Part shown: piece after piece, positions 1 through 11,278 of the stretch
How positions within the stretch are numbered: position 1 is the stretch's first letter
Layout of the letters: every line of letters begins with the position of its first letter
Source: Gongronella butleri
Taxonomy: Eukaryota > Mucoromycota > Mucoromycetes > Mucorales > Cunninghamellaceae
Reading direction: 5' to 3'
NCBI GenBank assembly: GCA_025201375.1
Contig: JAIWZP010000011.1
Coordinates: 186,001 to 250,000, forward strand
Length of the DNA: 64,000 bases
Position numbers and translations under genes: made by a program
Notes under the pieces: model-generated
What the model saw: the letters and a program-made list of their open reading frames with translations, nothing else
Databases searched by the model: none
What the model was told of the DNA's origin: nothing

Positions 1-866
1 CGCGAGTTCCTGTCTTTTCATTGGGGGTGCGCAGTCGAGGTCCTGGATCTGCCATTTCCTGGCATTTTCTTGCTCAGCGTCGTCGGCCGCTTGCTCGGCC
101 ATGGCAACATTGAGGCGAAGCTGCCCAAAAATGAAAGAAATCGTATGAGAATTTTCAAATAAACGAAGAATGGACAATAAAATCAATTTTACCCTTTGAA
201 CTGAGGTACTGATCGACGCCCTTGACAAGGTTGCCGCGTGATTTGTAAAAAAACTCGTTGAAGGCTTTCCTCGCCCTTGGGCCCTGTAAATTGAATTAGT
301 GACATGTGCACAGAAATTTAGAAAACACTCACATTTTTATACGTCATCATGTCGTGCGCCATAGTCTCCGCAACGGTGCCTGGAATGACGCGCTCAAAAA
401 TGAGCGTCGCGTCGTTGATAAGGCGGTCCGCCGCGGCGCGTCGCGTGACAGCGGGGTCTGCTGAAACCAAAAAAATCAAGTAATTCGTGATTGTCCAGAT
501 ACTTGGCTCGTTCATGGTCCAGAAATCTATTTAAAACGCGTGTTACAAGCGAGTCTCTCAAAAGAAAACATACTTACCCGCCGAATAAAGCTTGCGTATA
601 GTGCTGTCGTCGAATGGAGCCCGAAAAACACGTTGAGACATTGTTCGTTTGAAACCAAAAGGAAAAAATGGCCAACGATGAAACAGCGATTGTATGTCCA
701 CACGGCGGAGATTGAAACCTATGTTGGTGTTGCTTGGAAAAAAGGTGTGGGCGTCAAACAATTTTTTTTTTGCAACAATTGGCGAAAACGTGTGCTCACC
801 TCGATCTTGTCGAGCGCCCAGCAGGCTAATCAGAGCAAAATTCGCGACCTTGCGTCCGATGGCCGA
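1..866 (-). CDS. Unrecognised multi-exon protein, partial
   Basis: Reading right to left, I see short exons with good splice signals at about 866-800, 718-578, 526-503, 460-333 and 283-193, then an open stretch to the window edge. The first four junctions keep one frame. The longest exons encode a charged, mostly helical segment (IFERVIPGTVAETMAHDMM, then a basic KAFNEFFYKSRGN stretch). The last junction (intron about 192-136) does not close cleanly, so either the acceptor lies further in or the gene ends near 100. The 5' end is not resolved: the exon at 866 begins at an acceptor, so more coding sequence should lie to the right, in a region that also holds a degenerate repeat. I do not recognise the family. 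That it is a real gene is an inference from serial in-frame splice sites. Confidence 0.45.
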
Positions 867-964
867 CTGATCAAACAAAAAAAAATCCATTCACTGGTTT
901 TTGCGTAAAATGCGAAAAGCTGCAATTTTTCATTTCAAGGCAAATTCAACGAGGATTGGCCGCA

Positions 965-1360
965 GCACCTTGAAAGTCATATCATCAGATAGAGCACGAA
1001 CCGCTGCATACGTGGATATCGATAATCATTGCAAAAAGTGGGTTCCAGCCAGAATTGACGCGAACAGCCCGTTTTTTGCAGGTCAACTTGGTCGCATGAA
1101 AAACCACGTCAGACGTCAAGTTACACGCGCCTGCTTCTAATCAAATCCATGCTCCTTGAGTATTTCTTACTGGTGGACGCGTCGCGGGGGCTTTTTGTCG
1201 CGTTCTTGTTGAGCAATTCGCTTGTAAAAGTCGAATCTAAAGTCAGCCATTGCTCGCCTTCTGTCAGACGGATGGCACTCGATTTTGTTGTTTTGGCTGT
1301 TTTCTTCATGCAGTGCATCTTGTCTGCAAGTTTGGGGTCATTCTGACGACAATTGCTGCG
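965..1360. repeat. Degenerate dispersed repeat R1, copy A
   Basis: About 965-1165 matches 8445-8660 nearly collinearly (shared CCAG-CAGAATTGACGCGAACAG and AAAAACC-CATCAG blocks). About 1200-1360 matches 49230-49385 (a GTTTG-G-(C/T)ATTCTG-CGAC end). On the minus strand this copy and copy C also read as loosely similar proteins, which hints at a decayed coding element. Confidence 0.5.
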
Positions 1361-1598
1361 ATTTTGGGTTTGAGGGCTTGCCACGACCCAATTTTCAATT
1401 TGTGTGTGGTTTGTTTGTCGATTTTGTCAAGCAATGGATGTGGGTCAAAGGGCATTTTCCCAAAAGGAATACAGAATTGGGAATTCTCGTTGTTTGATTG
1501 GCTCGCAAGAATGTACTCTCTTTCTGCGGTCAAAAGTAAATAAAAGCTGGGTTGGCAAGTGTTTTGTCGCTTCTTTTTGCTTCTAATACACCACTTTC

Positions 1599-2624
1599 AT
1601 GTCGTATCCACCACGTCCTCCTGCGCCGTCTATGCCACCTATGGGCGGCTTTATGCGGCCACCTCCTGGCGGCATGATGCCGCCACCATTCGCGCAGGGC
1701 GGCATGATGCCACCTCCACCGCATGCGCAAGGCGTCCCTCCTCCTGGTATGCGTATGCCCATGGCGCCTGCGGGTGTAGGCTTGCGCGGTGTGCCCGCTG
1801 GCCTGCCTGTTTCAAAACAGGTGCTCAACACGACGCCATGCGCCACGGTCTACGTCAGCAACCTCAACGAGAAGATCAAGATCGACACGTTAAAGGACAC
1901 GCTGCGCGATCTGTTCAAACCCTTTGGCACTATCCAGGACATTGTTGCCCACCGCAACATCCGCATGCGTGGCCAGGCATTCATTGCCTACAAAGACATT
2001 GAAATGGCCGAAAAAGCCATCAAAGAAATGCAACACTACGTCGTCTACAACAAGCCAATGGTCGTCCAATTCGCTCGCAACAAATCAGACGTCCATGCAA
2101 AGGAAGATGGCGATTTTGACGAACACAAGCGCAAACGTGACGAAAAAAAGGGTAATTGTGCCAAGTTTCTCCCAATTTTGGGGACCTTTCGATGCTCAAT
2201 GAGATGGCTCATCTGGTTTTTTTTAATAGAGCAAGTGCGTCTGCTACCACTACCGGGATCACACAAGCCAACGTTCAAGGCACCTGGCTCCAACAAGCGC
2301 AAAAAGGCGGCGGCAGCGGCCGGCGGCCCCATTGCTGGCGCGCCTGGTGGCACGGCCAAGCAAGCCACTGTCCCTGACGAGTACCTACCGCCTAACAACA
2401 TCTTGTTCATCCAAAACCTGGCCGACACCATCACGCAGGACGACCTCATCAAACTCTTCCAAGCATATCCAGGATTCAAGGAGGTCCGCACGATTCCCGT
2501 CAAAAAAGACATCGCCTTTGTCGAGTACGACAATGAATATCAAGCGTCCCTTGCCAAAATGGAGCTGGCTGATCACGAGTTTGAAAACGGCACGCGCTTC
2601 AAGCTCACGTTTGCACGCAAATAA
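1599..2624 (+). CDS. U1A/U2B''-type snRNP protein with two RRMs
   Basis: Two exons, 1599-2151 and 2230-2624, give about 315 residues. The 78-bp intron (GTAATT...AATAG) is a multiple of three and has no stop, so the gene also reads as one open frame. Family knowledge: U1A/U2B''/SNF proteins bind stem-loops of U1 or U2 snRNA in the spliceosome. Seen here: a Pro/Met/Gly-rich N-terminus of about 75 residues, RRM1 with RNP2-like VYVSNL and RNP1-like RMRGQAFIAY, a basic Lys-rich linker, and RRM2 starting at NNILFIQNL and ending at the C-terminus. RRM-linker-RRM with a C-terminal RRM2 is the U1A/U2B'' plan; the proline-rich N-terminus is an addition. Which of the two snRNAs it binds cannot be told from sequence. 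An AATAAA lies at 2716. Confidence 0.9.
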   Translation: MSYPPRPPAPSMPPMGGFMRPPPGGMMPPPFAQGGMMPPPPHAQGVPPPGMRMPMAPAGVGLRGVPAGLPVSKQVLNTTPCATVYVSNLNEKIKIDTLKDTLRDLFKPFGTIQDIVAHRNIRMRGQAFIAYKDIEMAEKAIKEMQHYVVYNKPMVVQFARNKSDVHAKEDGDFDEHKRKRDEKKGNCAKFLPILGTFRCSMRWLIWFFLIEQVRLLPLPGSHKPTFKAPGSNKRKKAAAAAGGPIAGAPGGTAKQATVPDEYLPPNNILFIQNLADTITQDDLIKLFQAYPGFKEVRTIPVKKDIAFVEYDNEYQASLAKMELADHEFENGTRFKLTFARK

Positions 2625-2715
2625 CGCAAATGCGCACCATTTTTCCTCCTTTTCTCGCCACACCCACCCCCACCACCCCCTATTTTCCTTGTAGCATAGT
2701 TGGTTCTCCGTTGTC

Positions 2716-2721
2716 AATAAA
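2716..2721 (+). terminator. Poly(A) signal of the U1A/U2B''-type gene
   Basis: AATAAA followed by an A-run, 92 bases downstream of the stop codon at 2624. Confidence 0.5.
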
Positions 2722-3350
2722 AAAAAGTAATCATCCTAGCATCCGTTTTGTCTTTGACGCCCGATCACGCGTCGCGTAATATGCAACTTTTTTTTTTTTT
2801 TTGCAATTTGCAATTTGCATGTCTTTTCTCGCTCTCTGCTAAAAAAAAATCGTCCTGGTGCACAGCTGCGCACTGCGCAGAATGGAGTCCATCGTGAACT
2901 GAAATTTCAATAGATGTTCTCATGTCTTACAGCAGCGGCAGATGGAAATGCAGCAACCTTTTTCGATTTTTGACGTACAGTACTGTACTGTACAGTACTG
3001 TATCGTGTGTCATTTTCGCCAGACAGTAGACACTCCTCGTAAATTTAAACTCGTCCTACGTATTGAACGTCGTCTGCAATGTTGCTGCTTTCAAAAATGT
3101 GGTATCGTATCATACTGTATGAGCTTACGATGCCCAGAAGAGGGTCATTTACGCGAAAACTCCATTTTCATGCCCTGAACTTGATGTGATGGAGATTACA
3201 GTAGTAGGGCGGCGTGACACTTTTGGTGTACATCTGCACAACATGACGCGGTACAGTAGACCACTACGCAAGAAGGATCAGCAGTGCAGCAGTATTATCA
3301 ATTACAGTATCATCGTACAGTATCATACACACTGTACTGTACATACAGTA
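2722..3350. other. Intergenic, TACAGTA-rich
   Basis: No supported gene. Runs of TACAGTA/TACTGTA units occur near 2976-3004, 3106-3120 and 3304-3350, just outside the left palindromic element, whose TA target site lies inside such a run. Confidence 0.5.
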
Positions 3351-4355
3351 CAGTGCCCGGACAAAAAAAAGTTTCGCTGTGCATAATTCTCTGCAGTGCA
3401 AGGTATCAATTAATCGCGTTAATCTCTGCTGTATTGATCAATAATGGCTCCAGTGATATGAAATTTTGCAGGAACAATGATTTAAAAGTAAAAAAGCAAT
3501 TCTAAAATTATGAAATGGCTATGCCAAGCGGGTATTGAAATAGATCAAAAAAGGGATACCTGACGCGTCACGCGACGCGACGCGTACCTACGCGTATACA
3601 ATGGCCTGTGGAGATGAATTGACGTTATGAACACCATCTCCAATTTTTTTGCAACGAGTGCAATGATGCCTAATTGTATTTTAAGAATCAATTCCATGTT
3701 ACATGCATTGCATCGGTGCTGTGATCGAATAATGTAAAATTCATCATGTGACACGCGTCACGCGTCAGACGCGTCAAAAGTCGCGATTTCCTTCGTAACA
3801 TGGTCGTAGTGCTCCTACTGGTCAACCAATCGATAACAGTCTATTCTAGTCCTTCAAATTAAATAAGTACAATGGTTTTAAGCCAACTAGGGATTAAAAT
3901 TAGATAACAGAGATGGCAATTGTTATTCCAGATGCAACTGACGCGTGAAGCGTGTCACATGATGATTTTACATTATTCGATCACAGCACCGACGTGCTGC
4001 ATGTAACATGAAATTGATTCATAGAATACAATCAGGCACCATTGAACTCGTCTCAGAAAAATTTGGAGATGGCGTTCATAATGTCACTTCATCTCCACAG
4101 GCCATTGTATACACGTGAGTACGCGTCGCGTCGCGTGACGCGTCAGGTATCCCTTTTTTGATCTATTTCAATACCCGCTTGGCATAGCCATTTCATAATT
4201 TTAGAATTGCTTTTTTACTTTTAAATCATTGTTCCTGCAAAATTTCATATCACTGGAGCCATTATTGATCAATACAGCAGAGATTAACGCGATTAATTGA
4301 TACCTTGCACTGCAGAGAATTATGCACAGCGAAACTTTTTTTTGTCCGGGCACTG
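3351..4355. mobile_element. Palindromic Tc1/mariner-like MITE 1
   Basis: A 1005-bp element flanked by TA on both sides (3349-3350 and 4356-4357). The ends are inverted copies: CAGTGCCCGGACAAAA at the left and its complement at the right. The inverted arms run about 3351-3775 and 3937-4355, leaving a central loop of about 160 bp, so nearly the whole element can fold on itself. It contains no transposase. TA duplication plus a CAGT-type terminus is the Tc1/mariner/pogo pattern, so this is inferred to be a non-autonomous foldback derivative. Each arm carries clustered ACGCGT/CGCGTCACGCG motifs. Confidence 0.85.
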
Positions 4356-4357
4356 TA

Positions 4358-4461
4358 CAGTACAGTACAGTAGTATGGTACAGGCTTACGTACAGCACTG
4401 CACAAAAAAATGCAGACATTTACGTACAGTATTACTACTGCTGTAGATTATTACAGTACAG
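4358..4461. repeat. TACAGTA-type microsatellite spacer
   Basis: About 100 bases between the two palindromic elements, built largely from TACAGT and TACGTACAGTA units. Confidence 0.6.
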
Positions 4462-4463
4462 TA

Positions 4464-5465
4464 CAGTACCGTACCAAAAAAAAGCTACCCCTGGCAATTT
4501 TTTGCAAAGTGGCTGTCAAGTTAATCACGTTAATCTCTTCTGTATTGATCAGAAATGACTCCAATGACATGAAATTTTGTACGAACAATGATTTCAACGT
4601 ATAAAAACGATTATAAAATTATGAAGTGGCCATAGCAAGCGGATTTTGAAATACCCCAAAAAAGGGGTACCTGACGCGTCACGCGACGCGATGCGTACTC
4701 ACGCGTATACAATGGTGTGTGGGGATGAATTGACATTATGAACACCATCTCCAAATTTTTCTGCAATGAATGTGATAGTATCCGATTGTACTCTGTAAAC
4801 CAATTTCATGGTACATGAATCACATCAGAGCTGTGACCGATATTGTAAATCCGCACTGTGACGCGTCAGACGCGTCATAAGATGGGATTTCCCCAACATG
4901 ATCTTTGTGCTCTAAATTTTTAATAAAATTACAACCAACCGAAAACAGGCTATTCTAGATCTTTAAATTAAATAATGTCACTGTGGTTTCAAACCAACAA
5001 AACGGTTAAATTTACGTGCCAGAGATGAAAATCGCTATTCCAGACGCGTCTGACGCGTGACGCGTCACGTTGCGGATTTACAAAATAGGTCACAGCTCTG
5101 ATGTGATTCATGTACCATGAAATTGGTTTACAGAGTACAATCGGATACTATCACATTCATTGCAGAAAAATTTGGAGATGGTGTTCATAATGTCAATTCA
5201 TCCCCACACACCATTGTATACGCGTGAGTACGCATCGCGTCGCGTGACGCGTCAGGTACCCCTTTTTTGGGGTATTTCAAAATCCGCTTGCTATGGCCAC
5301 TTCATAATTTTATAATCGTTTTTATACGTTGAAATCATTGTTCGTACAAAATTTCATGTCATTGGAGTCATTTCTGATCAATACAGAAGAGATTAACGTG
5401 ATTAACTTGACAGCCACTTTGCAAAAAAATTACCAGGGGTGTAGCTTTTTTTTGGTAGGGTACTG
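4464..5465. mobile_element. Palindromic Tc1/mariner-like MITE 2
   Basis: A 1002-bp element with TA at both flanks (4462-4463 and 5466-5467). The ends are CAGTACC-TACCAAAAAAAAGC and its near-complement. The arms cover about 4464-4880 and 5040-5465. Arms and central loop are clearly related to the neighbouring element at 3351-4355 but diverged throughout, including the outermost terminal bases, so this is an independent family member rather than a recent duplicate. No coding capacity. Confidence 0.85.
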
Positions 5466-6010
5466 TACTGTACCTTTGAAAATGAAAAAGCGTGTTTTCC
5501 GGACTTTGCCGGCTTGTTACCTCCAGAATTTTTTTTACTACAGCAGCCTATATATTATTGTATGTTGTAGGCTTATAGCTGCCCGCAGATGAACGTTGCG
5601 TCACGACTCACGAGCTCACGACGTGAACCACGGAGGACGGACAGAATTCCATGTTTGTGGCATTTTCAGGTAGACTTTTAATAAACTCTTGGTATCATAA
5701 GGTCAACTGGGTGGGTGGGGCTACAGAAATCATAGTTCTCCACCCAGGGGGTGGCGAAACTATTAGGGGGATTGCCCCACTTCGTCACCCCCCATTTTTA
5801 TCAGAAAATCATAGACACTTGGACAAGCAATGGACAAAAAAATTTGGGATTTACAAATATTTTTGACCGATCGCCCACATACACTATCGTCGGTTGTTAC
5901 TGTAGCGGGATGACGGATGAGTCCGTGCGATTTTTTTTTCAGCCGTCAAATACTCCAAAACCTCATACTGTATAGTCATATTTGTACTATCATACAATTT
6001 TCTCACCATC
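5466..6010. other. Intergenic with repeat R4 fragment
   Basis: The block CGTGTTTTCCGGACTTTGCC at 5491-5520 recurs at 39684-39715 and 44137-44160, each time followed by a CTGTGC/TTACCTCC-like stretch, a T-run and CAGCCTA-like bases. The rest shows no gene that I can support. Confidence 0.4.
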
Positions 6011-6013
6011 CAG

Positions 6014-6480
6014 TTGGCTGATCACGCTCAGAAACAGCTGCATCGTGTTCAACACAAAATTTGCAACAAAAAAGCTCAAACCCCCAAAGCGCTGCGACCA
6101 CTTCTGAAAAATTCAGGGGTCACTCAGGGGTCACGAATTTCAATCTCAGAAAATGCCAAATTTGGGAAATTTCGAACTCCGAGCGATCAATGCATCCCAA
6201 ACAGGTAACTCCGATGATTTGCTATTGGCTGACAAAATGACAGGTCGCGCCAACCTAAGAAAAAAGCCCAAAGAGTGACGCATGAACGGCGATCGACAGA
6301 GAAAAATGCTTACTTCGGGCAAGATTTTTTTTGCAAAAATTTAAGGTTTGACTCTTCCAAATTTAGGTGCGTAAATTGCATGGAATTGTTTTTTTTACTG
6401 AGTATTTTTTTGCAGGTTTTGTGCGCTGTAGAATGGGCTGCAAGCTGATGAAGAAATGACCGATGCAAAAAGTTAAAACC
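6014..6480. repeat. Dispersed repeat R3, uninterrupted copy
   Basis: Collinear with 39918-40135 and then with 41150-41390. Shared blocks include AAAATTTGCAACAAAAAAGC, AAAAATTCAGGGGTCAC and TCGAACTCCGAG-GATCAATG in the first half, and AACGGCGATCGAC and AAAAATTTAAGGTTTGA in the second half. Here the halves are adjacent, so this copy is the empty-site reference for the ~1-kb insertion in the other copy. Confidence 0.7.
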
Positions 6481-8185
6481 CAAGCTACTAGCGCCCTGCA
6501 AGTAATCCCATTACAGTAGATGCTTTGCCCTCCTATTTTTTATTAAATATGAAATAAAAATCGGGGGTTGTTGACTAGCTAGACAGTTGTCGAGCAAATC
6601 GTCATTGAATTTTTTGTTGAAAAAGTGTATTTCCTCGGCCAGTTTTGATCAGATCGTCGTGAAACTTTTTCATTCGGCGGAGATTCAGCAGCAGCATTCG
6701 ATACGTTAAAAGCATCGTTGGTTATTTTTCCAGTTGTCGAGAAAGGCAAGTTTGAAAAGTGATCCAATGTTTGATCGACTTTTGCAAGCGGGCAAAGTTC
6801 ATCCATCGGGCAAGCAAACAATCAGGAAATGTCACCCGAGTGCGCCTCTTTCGATCGGTGCCATTTCACCGCGATCCACAAAATATTTTGAGAGACTCGT
6901 GCCGGGTTTGTGGAAATGTCAGAATTTTGGATTTATCTGCACAATGACTCGTCGGTCGACTCCTGATTTGAATGGTTTTTCAAAAAGAGTCGCGTCGGTA
7001 AAACATTATGTGTAGATTTTGGGCCCCCAACCATGATGATTTGTGGCTTTTAATTCTTCTGCATTTGTAAAAATGTCGAGATTTCGAATTCATCTGCAAA
7101 ACGATCCAGTCAATCTGGGGGTTTCATGTTGTGTTGTTGAATATCATAAGGCGCGGCGAAATAGTCAAAGGGCAAAGGTTGGGAGGCAATCAATTCATGA
7201 TTTGTGTTGGTCATCATCCAAGCAAGGATATGTGCCAATTCTTGAAAACGGCACATGCCACGAAAACCGCCCGATCAACATCTGGTTTATTAGTTTTTCT
7301 TTCAAAGAGAGACGCTGAAAAAGCCAAGTCTGGCAAAGTCTGGCGATGATCGAATCATGATTTTACCGCGAAATGAATTTGACAAAAACGCGCTACAGCC
7401 AAATTTTCAGCAATGCCGTGCTTCCCGACAAACCACATGTTTGAACTTTGGATTTTTATTTTTTTCTGAGAAGAGAGGAGCAGCATCCACTACATGGAAA
7501 AGGTTTGTGGAGCCGCGATGAGTCCTCCTTGGTGACGAAATCTTTTTTTTTCAAATTTAGAAAAAAAAGGGTGGGTCAGGTCAAAATGCATCTGGAGGGT
7601 CCCCCGCTTTGAGAGGCTCAGGTCTCTCAAATCCGTTTGGCAACCTACACATTGGACATCTGAGAGTCATATAATTACAGTAGATACATTGACCCGTTCT
7701 TTCTAAGCAAATCTGCAATACTGTAAAACTCGGGGGTCGATCAAGCCGTTTTCGAGGAATGGGCAATCAAAGCCATATTTTAGAAAATGAAATTTCTGCA
7801 TCACTTTTGGTCGTACGCTGGTGAATCTGGGTTCATCCGACAGAGAATCGAATTCTGCATTTACTGCATTGTCACAGCAGCACTCCATCCTTTGTCTTGT
7901 CCATTGCCGAGAAAAACGAAGCTGAAATGTTTGATTGGGCATTGCAAGCGTACAGATGTTGCGCATCGACGTTGCCCGGCAGGGATAAAATGACCCCCTT
8001 GTGCGTGTCTTTCCACTTGTAAGATTTAAGCCTGGTCGAATAGCAGTTTGACGCGCTACAGACAAAATTGTGAATTTATGGAGCCTTGTAAATTTTCTTG
8101 CCAACGGTCAGATCAACTGCCGGTTTTTACTATTGTTCTGAAAAGAGAGAGACCAAAATGCTCGTATGCCAAAATTTCATGGAGC
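6481..8185. other. Gene-free AT-rich stretch
   Basis: No frame with convincing composition or splice structure. Two neighbouring blocks (near 6907-6950 and 7062-7110) resemble each other (TTTGT-AAAATGTC-AGATTT...CATCTGCA), suggesting old internal duplication. Possibly the decayed upstream part of the R1 copy that follows. Confidence 0.3.
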
Positions 8186-8189
8186 TGCA

Positions 8190-8700
8190 AGTACTCGATG
8201 GTGCGCCACATCGATTTTCAAAAATGACGATTTTCCATCGATTTTTTTCCAAGGGTACAGTCACAAAGTTTTACCTGGCAAAACTTGGTTCCTTGGATCG
8301 CCGTGCCATTCACCCACATGGTAGAATGCGTCCATTTGTCGATGAAAATGCCATAAAACCCCGGGTTCCATCGACTGGTTCTCACGTTCTCCTGTAAAAT
8401 GCAATCTACTTCGTATTTTCGCCACAAGACAAACTCGACAAAGACTGACCGCGGATCCTTGAAACGCGGCTCACAAGAAAGAGCACGGGCTGTTGCGTAT
8501 GTGGCCATCGATGATCACTTCAAAAAACGAGATCCAGGCAGAATTGACGCGAACAGGTTGTTTGCGGGATAATAACTTGGACGTGTGAAAAACCGCATCA
8601 GCCTTTGATTTAAGCGCGTCTGTTTCAAGTCGAATCTATATACCTCGAACATCTTTTGCTAGTGAATGTGTCGATGCAGCTCCAAGGACGCGCTCTTGCG
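8190..8700. repeat. Dispersed repeat R1, copy B
   Basis: 8190-8420 aligns with 48745-48960 (TTTTCAAAAATG, GGGTACAGTC, CCTTGGATC-CC--GCCATTCA, CATCGACTGGTT). 8445-8660 aligns with 965-1165. This copy links the other two and shows that the element is at least about 900 bp long. The homologous minus-strand frame has a stop here, so it is decayed. Confidence 0.55.
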
Positions 8701-8840
8701 TGCCATAGCGATTGGCACGTCTATTGTCTCGACATCGTCTTTTTTTTTTGAGCCTGCGAATGGGCTGCATGTCGCTGGGCATGTTCACTACTGTGAATAT
8801 ACTGTATGCCTCCGGGTGAGTTTATTGCGAGATAATGTGA

Positions 8841-9059
8841 TTATGAATGGCTAAGCAAAACAGCCCCAAAAAAAAGAAACGAGGTGCCACCCGTAAAAGT
8901 GCCGCCCATAAAAGGCAATGAGTTGATGTTGCTGCGCGGCATCACCAATTCCGCTGGACACGCGTCTGCAAAGCGGGGAACAGTGTGCGTGCCAATCGCA
9001 TGCAGCATCTCGCGCGCTCGTCCAAGGATCGAGACGTCCATGCCGTTCATGGAGGACAT
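8841..9059 (-). CDS. Possible small protein (72 aa)
   Basis: An intact frame from ATG at 9059 to a stop at 8841, with GC-rich codon choice unlike the surrounding AT-rich DNA. It is preceded by a long pyrimidine-rich leader (about 9062-9130) and a TTTATAAT-like box near 9165, the arrangement seen before other genes in this window. The product starts MSSMNGMDVSILGRAREM and is not recognised. A GTTTC...TTGCTTAG stretch near its end could be an intron. Low confidence: context suggests a gene, but no family supports it. Confidence 0.25.
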   Translation of the reverse strand: MSSMNGMDVSILGRAREMLHAIGTHTVPRFADACPAELVMPRSNINSLPFMGGTFTGGTSFLFFGAVLLSHS

Positions 9060-10035
9060 TATCGAATCGTTAAAGAGAGACCAATTGAAATAAAAGAAAG
9101 AGGACAAAAAAGAAAAAAGGGGAAGAAGAGAAACAAAGCCCTGCCGTGCACACTTTAAATTATTATAAAGGAACACGCCGCGCTTTTGTTTTTTTTTTTT
9201 GGGCCGGACGCATGTCGCGCCTTTTTTTTTTTTCGACGAGCACCATTGGCGGTGCCCGGTGCGTGCAAAATGTCCGGGCTGATAGAATGAAATATTTTTC
9301 AGCGAGCGATGCGCAGCTGGCTTCCTCTCGTCAGTTTTGGCACATGGGCTTAAAGACCAATTATAACATGTGAAATGTGAATTGATGCTCAAGAGCGCGC
9401 TTTCGAGCCGCGCTGATGTATGATATGATACAGACATACTGTATGAAAGCTGTGCCAAGCGCATAAATTCGACAAGGACAAGAAGGGAATTCGCGTCTTC
9501 TGTATTGAGCGAATCACAAATTTGACCAAGATGACTTTTTTTTTTTTTTTTTGCCTTAATGTCAGTTTTCCGGATCTCATTTTTTTCAACGATCATTCTG
9601 AAGCAGCAGCGTCTGTCCTTGGATAATAATTGATTGAAAATCTCAATGTTCCAGAATGTAATATCCAATTGCTCATTAAAACAATGCCATAGATGCTGAT
9701 AGTCGATCTGTCAATCGTGAGCACCTGTGAATTCAATGACTTCTCCTATTCGTAATATCAAAGCAGGGGAGCAGCATGCAAAACATTGGAACTGTATATA
9801 TGAGTGGGGTGGCAATCAACTCATCTAAAGTTCAAACTCCATATCGAGTAGGTAGTGCCGCTTCAGATTCGACATGCGTCAAACGTCATCATTCGTCTCT
9901 TTGTTCTTCATTGTCCTCGTTGGCGCGCTTGTCGAATTTTTTGTTTCGTTGTGCCGCGGCAATTGTTCTTTTTGACAGCCTCGTCCGTGGCCAAAAGAGA
10001 GATAAATTGTCACGGCGCGCCAATCGTCTGGTTCT

Positions 10036-10091
<56 letters not shown>

Positions 10092-11278
10092 GGCTCTTAA
10101 TGAAATGGCGCTCGCTCTTCTTGGACGCCCGACTTTCGGCACATCGACCGTGTTTATTGTCTTTTTCATTGCCGCTCGGGACACGTTCTCCGTGGTGCCT
10201 CTTTTCCTCGCACCTTGAACCGTGAGGCTGAATTTGCATTAGTGGCAGTCTTGGCATGCATGATTAACATGTGTTTCGCGTCAATCCGGCGTATTAACGC
10301 GTTTTCATGCGTCGCTCTTCATTTTGGATAAAAACAAAAAAAAAAAGGGAGCGGGGCCGCTGTCATTGCCCAATTTGCGTTTTACCCCATCGGTGGACGA
10401 CGTCACGCGCTACCGTGTCCTCGGTGAAGAACAATGAGAATGTCAAGTGTGGGGTGATTTGTGAAAAATGCACCGCACCAGTCAGGAGCACGTTTGCGTT
10501 GCGATAAGACGAATTTGTCTTGAAGATGCACGCAAGAAAATAAAAAAAAAAAGAGAAAAGGGTAGTGTTCCGCGCTCCCAAAACGTAGGTACTGTACCAC
10601 CGACAAAATAATGCAGATCGGCTACTTTTGTCGATTTTGGAAATGGCCGACCGGATGAGCATTGTGCCAGAATGGGCAATTTGGCGCGCGCGCCAGCTAT
10701 GCGAACAGCATTACGAGAGCGAAAATTGGCACAGCGCATTTTTAAAGTTTTCATTGGAGAAAAAGGCACTGGCCGCCCCGCCAAGCTGGCCCCAGTGGGG
10801 TAGAACCTTAATTTCATTCAGTGGCCGATGCGCTCTGTTGCACAAAAGTCATTGGGTGCTTTGATCAACTGAGGCCTTAAAAAAAAAAGCATTTGGCTTT
10901 CTTTTTTTTGCACTATTTTGCCCCCTTTTGCCCAATTGCCAAGGTTTGGAAGGCAAAGAATCAAGGGAAAAGTGTCGATCCTGAAAAAGCATAGCTAGCT
11001 AGTCATGGCCAAGGTTTGACAGCTATGTTAAAATCGCGCTCGATGAACCTATTTCGCTGCAGATTCCAAAAACAAGGTTAAATCAACGCAAGGGACCCAA
11101 AAGTCAATTGGCTTTGAACATAGGACAAAAGTCTGTATTAATACATAGAATTTTTAAAAGTACACGGATAGGAGGGGATCAAAAAGGAAAAAAAGTACAC
11201 GAGAGTCAAGGATGGGGATAGCGAGAAAAGGAAAATTGGCGACAAAGGATATCATCTGGAGAGGAACACAAGGCCCAT
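9060..11278. other. Intergenic, no supported gene
   Basis: Poly(T) and poly(A) tracts, the longest an uninterrupted run of more than 40 T from about 10040 to 10086. An open frame at 10640-10864 (+) has no recognisable product. I see nothing else that I can support. Confidence 0.4.
10040..10086. repeat. Long poly(T) tract
   Basis: More than 40 consecutive T, the longest homopolymer in the window. It could be the A-tail of an old retroposed sequence read on the other strand, but no clear element body or target duplication is visible. Confidence 0.7.

Noticed and set aside
2940..5600. CRISPR-like or satellite interpretation of the repeats
   Set aside because: The repeats are two large inverted-repeat elements plus a microsatellite, with no regular repeat-spacer series, and the DNA is eukaryotic.
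5905..5930. Hammerhead-ribozyme-like core (GGATGAGTCCGTGCGA)
   Set aside because: It contains GATGAGTCC-GTG, but the invariant CUGAUGA is altered and no GAAA follows; the match is explained by the small palindrome ACGGA-TGAG-TCCGT.
7512..7545. Second hammerhead-like string (GCGATGAGTCC...GACGAAAT)
   Set aside because: Stem II and GAAA are suggestive, but the two bases before GAUGA are wrong for the catalytic core and flanking stems I and III do not pair. Possibly a decayed ribozyme; not supportable as one.
10640..10864. 75-residue plus-strand open frame
   Set aside because: No family match by eye and no promoter or poly(A) context.
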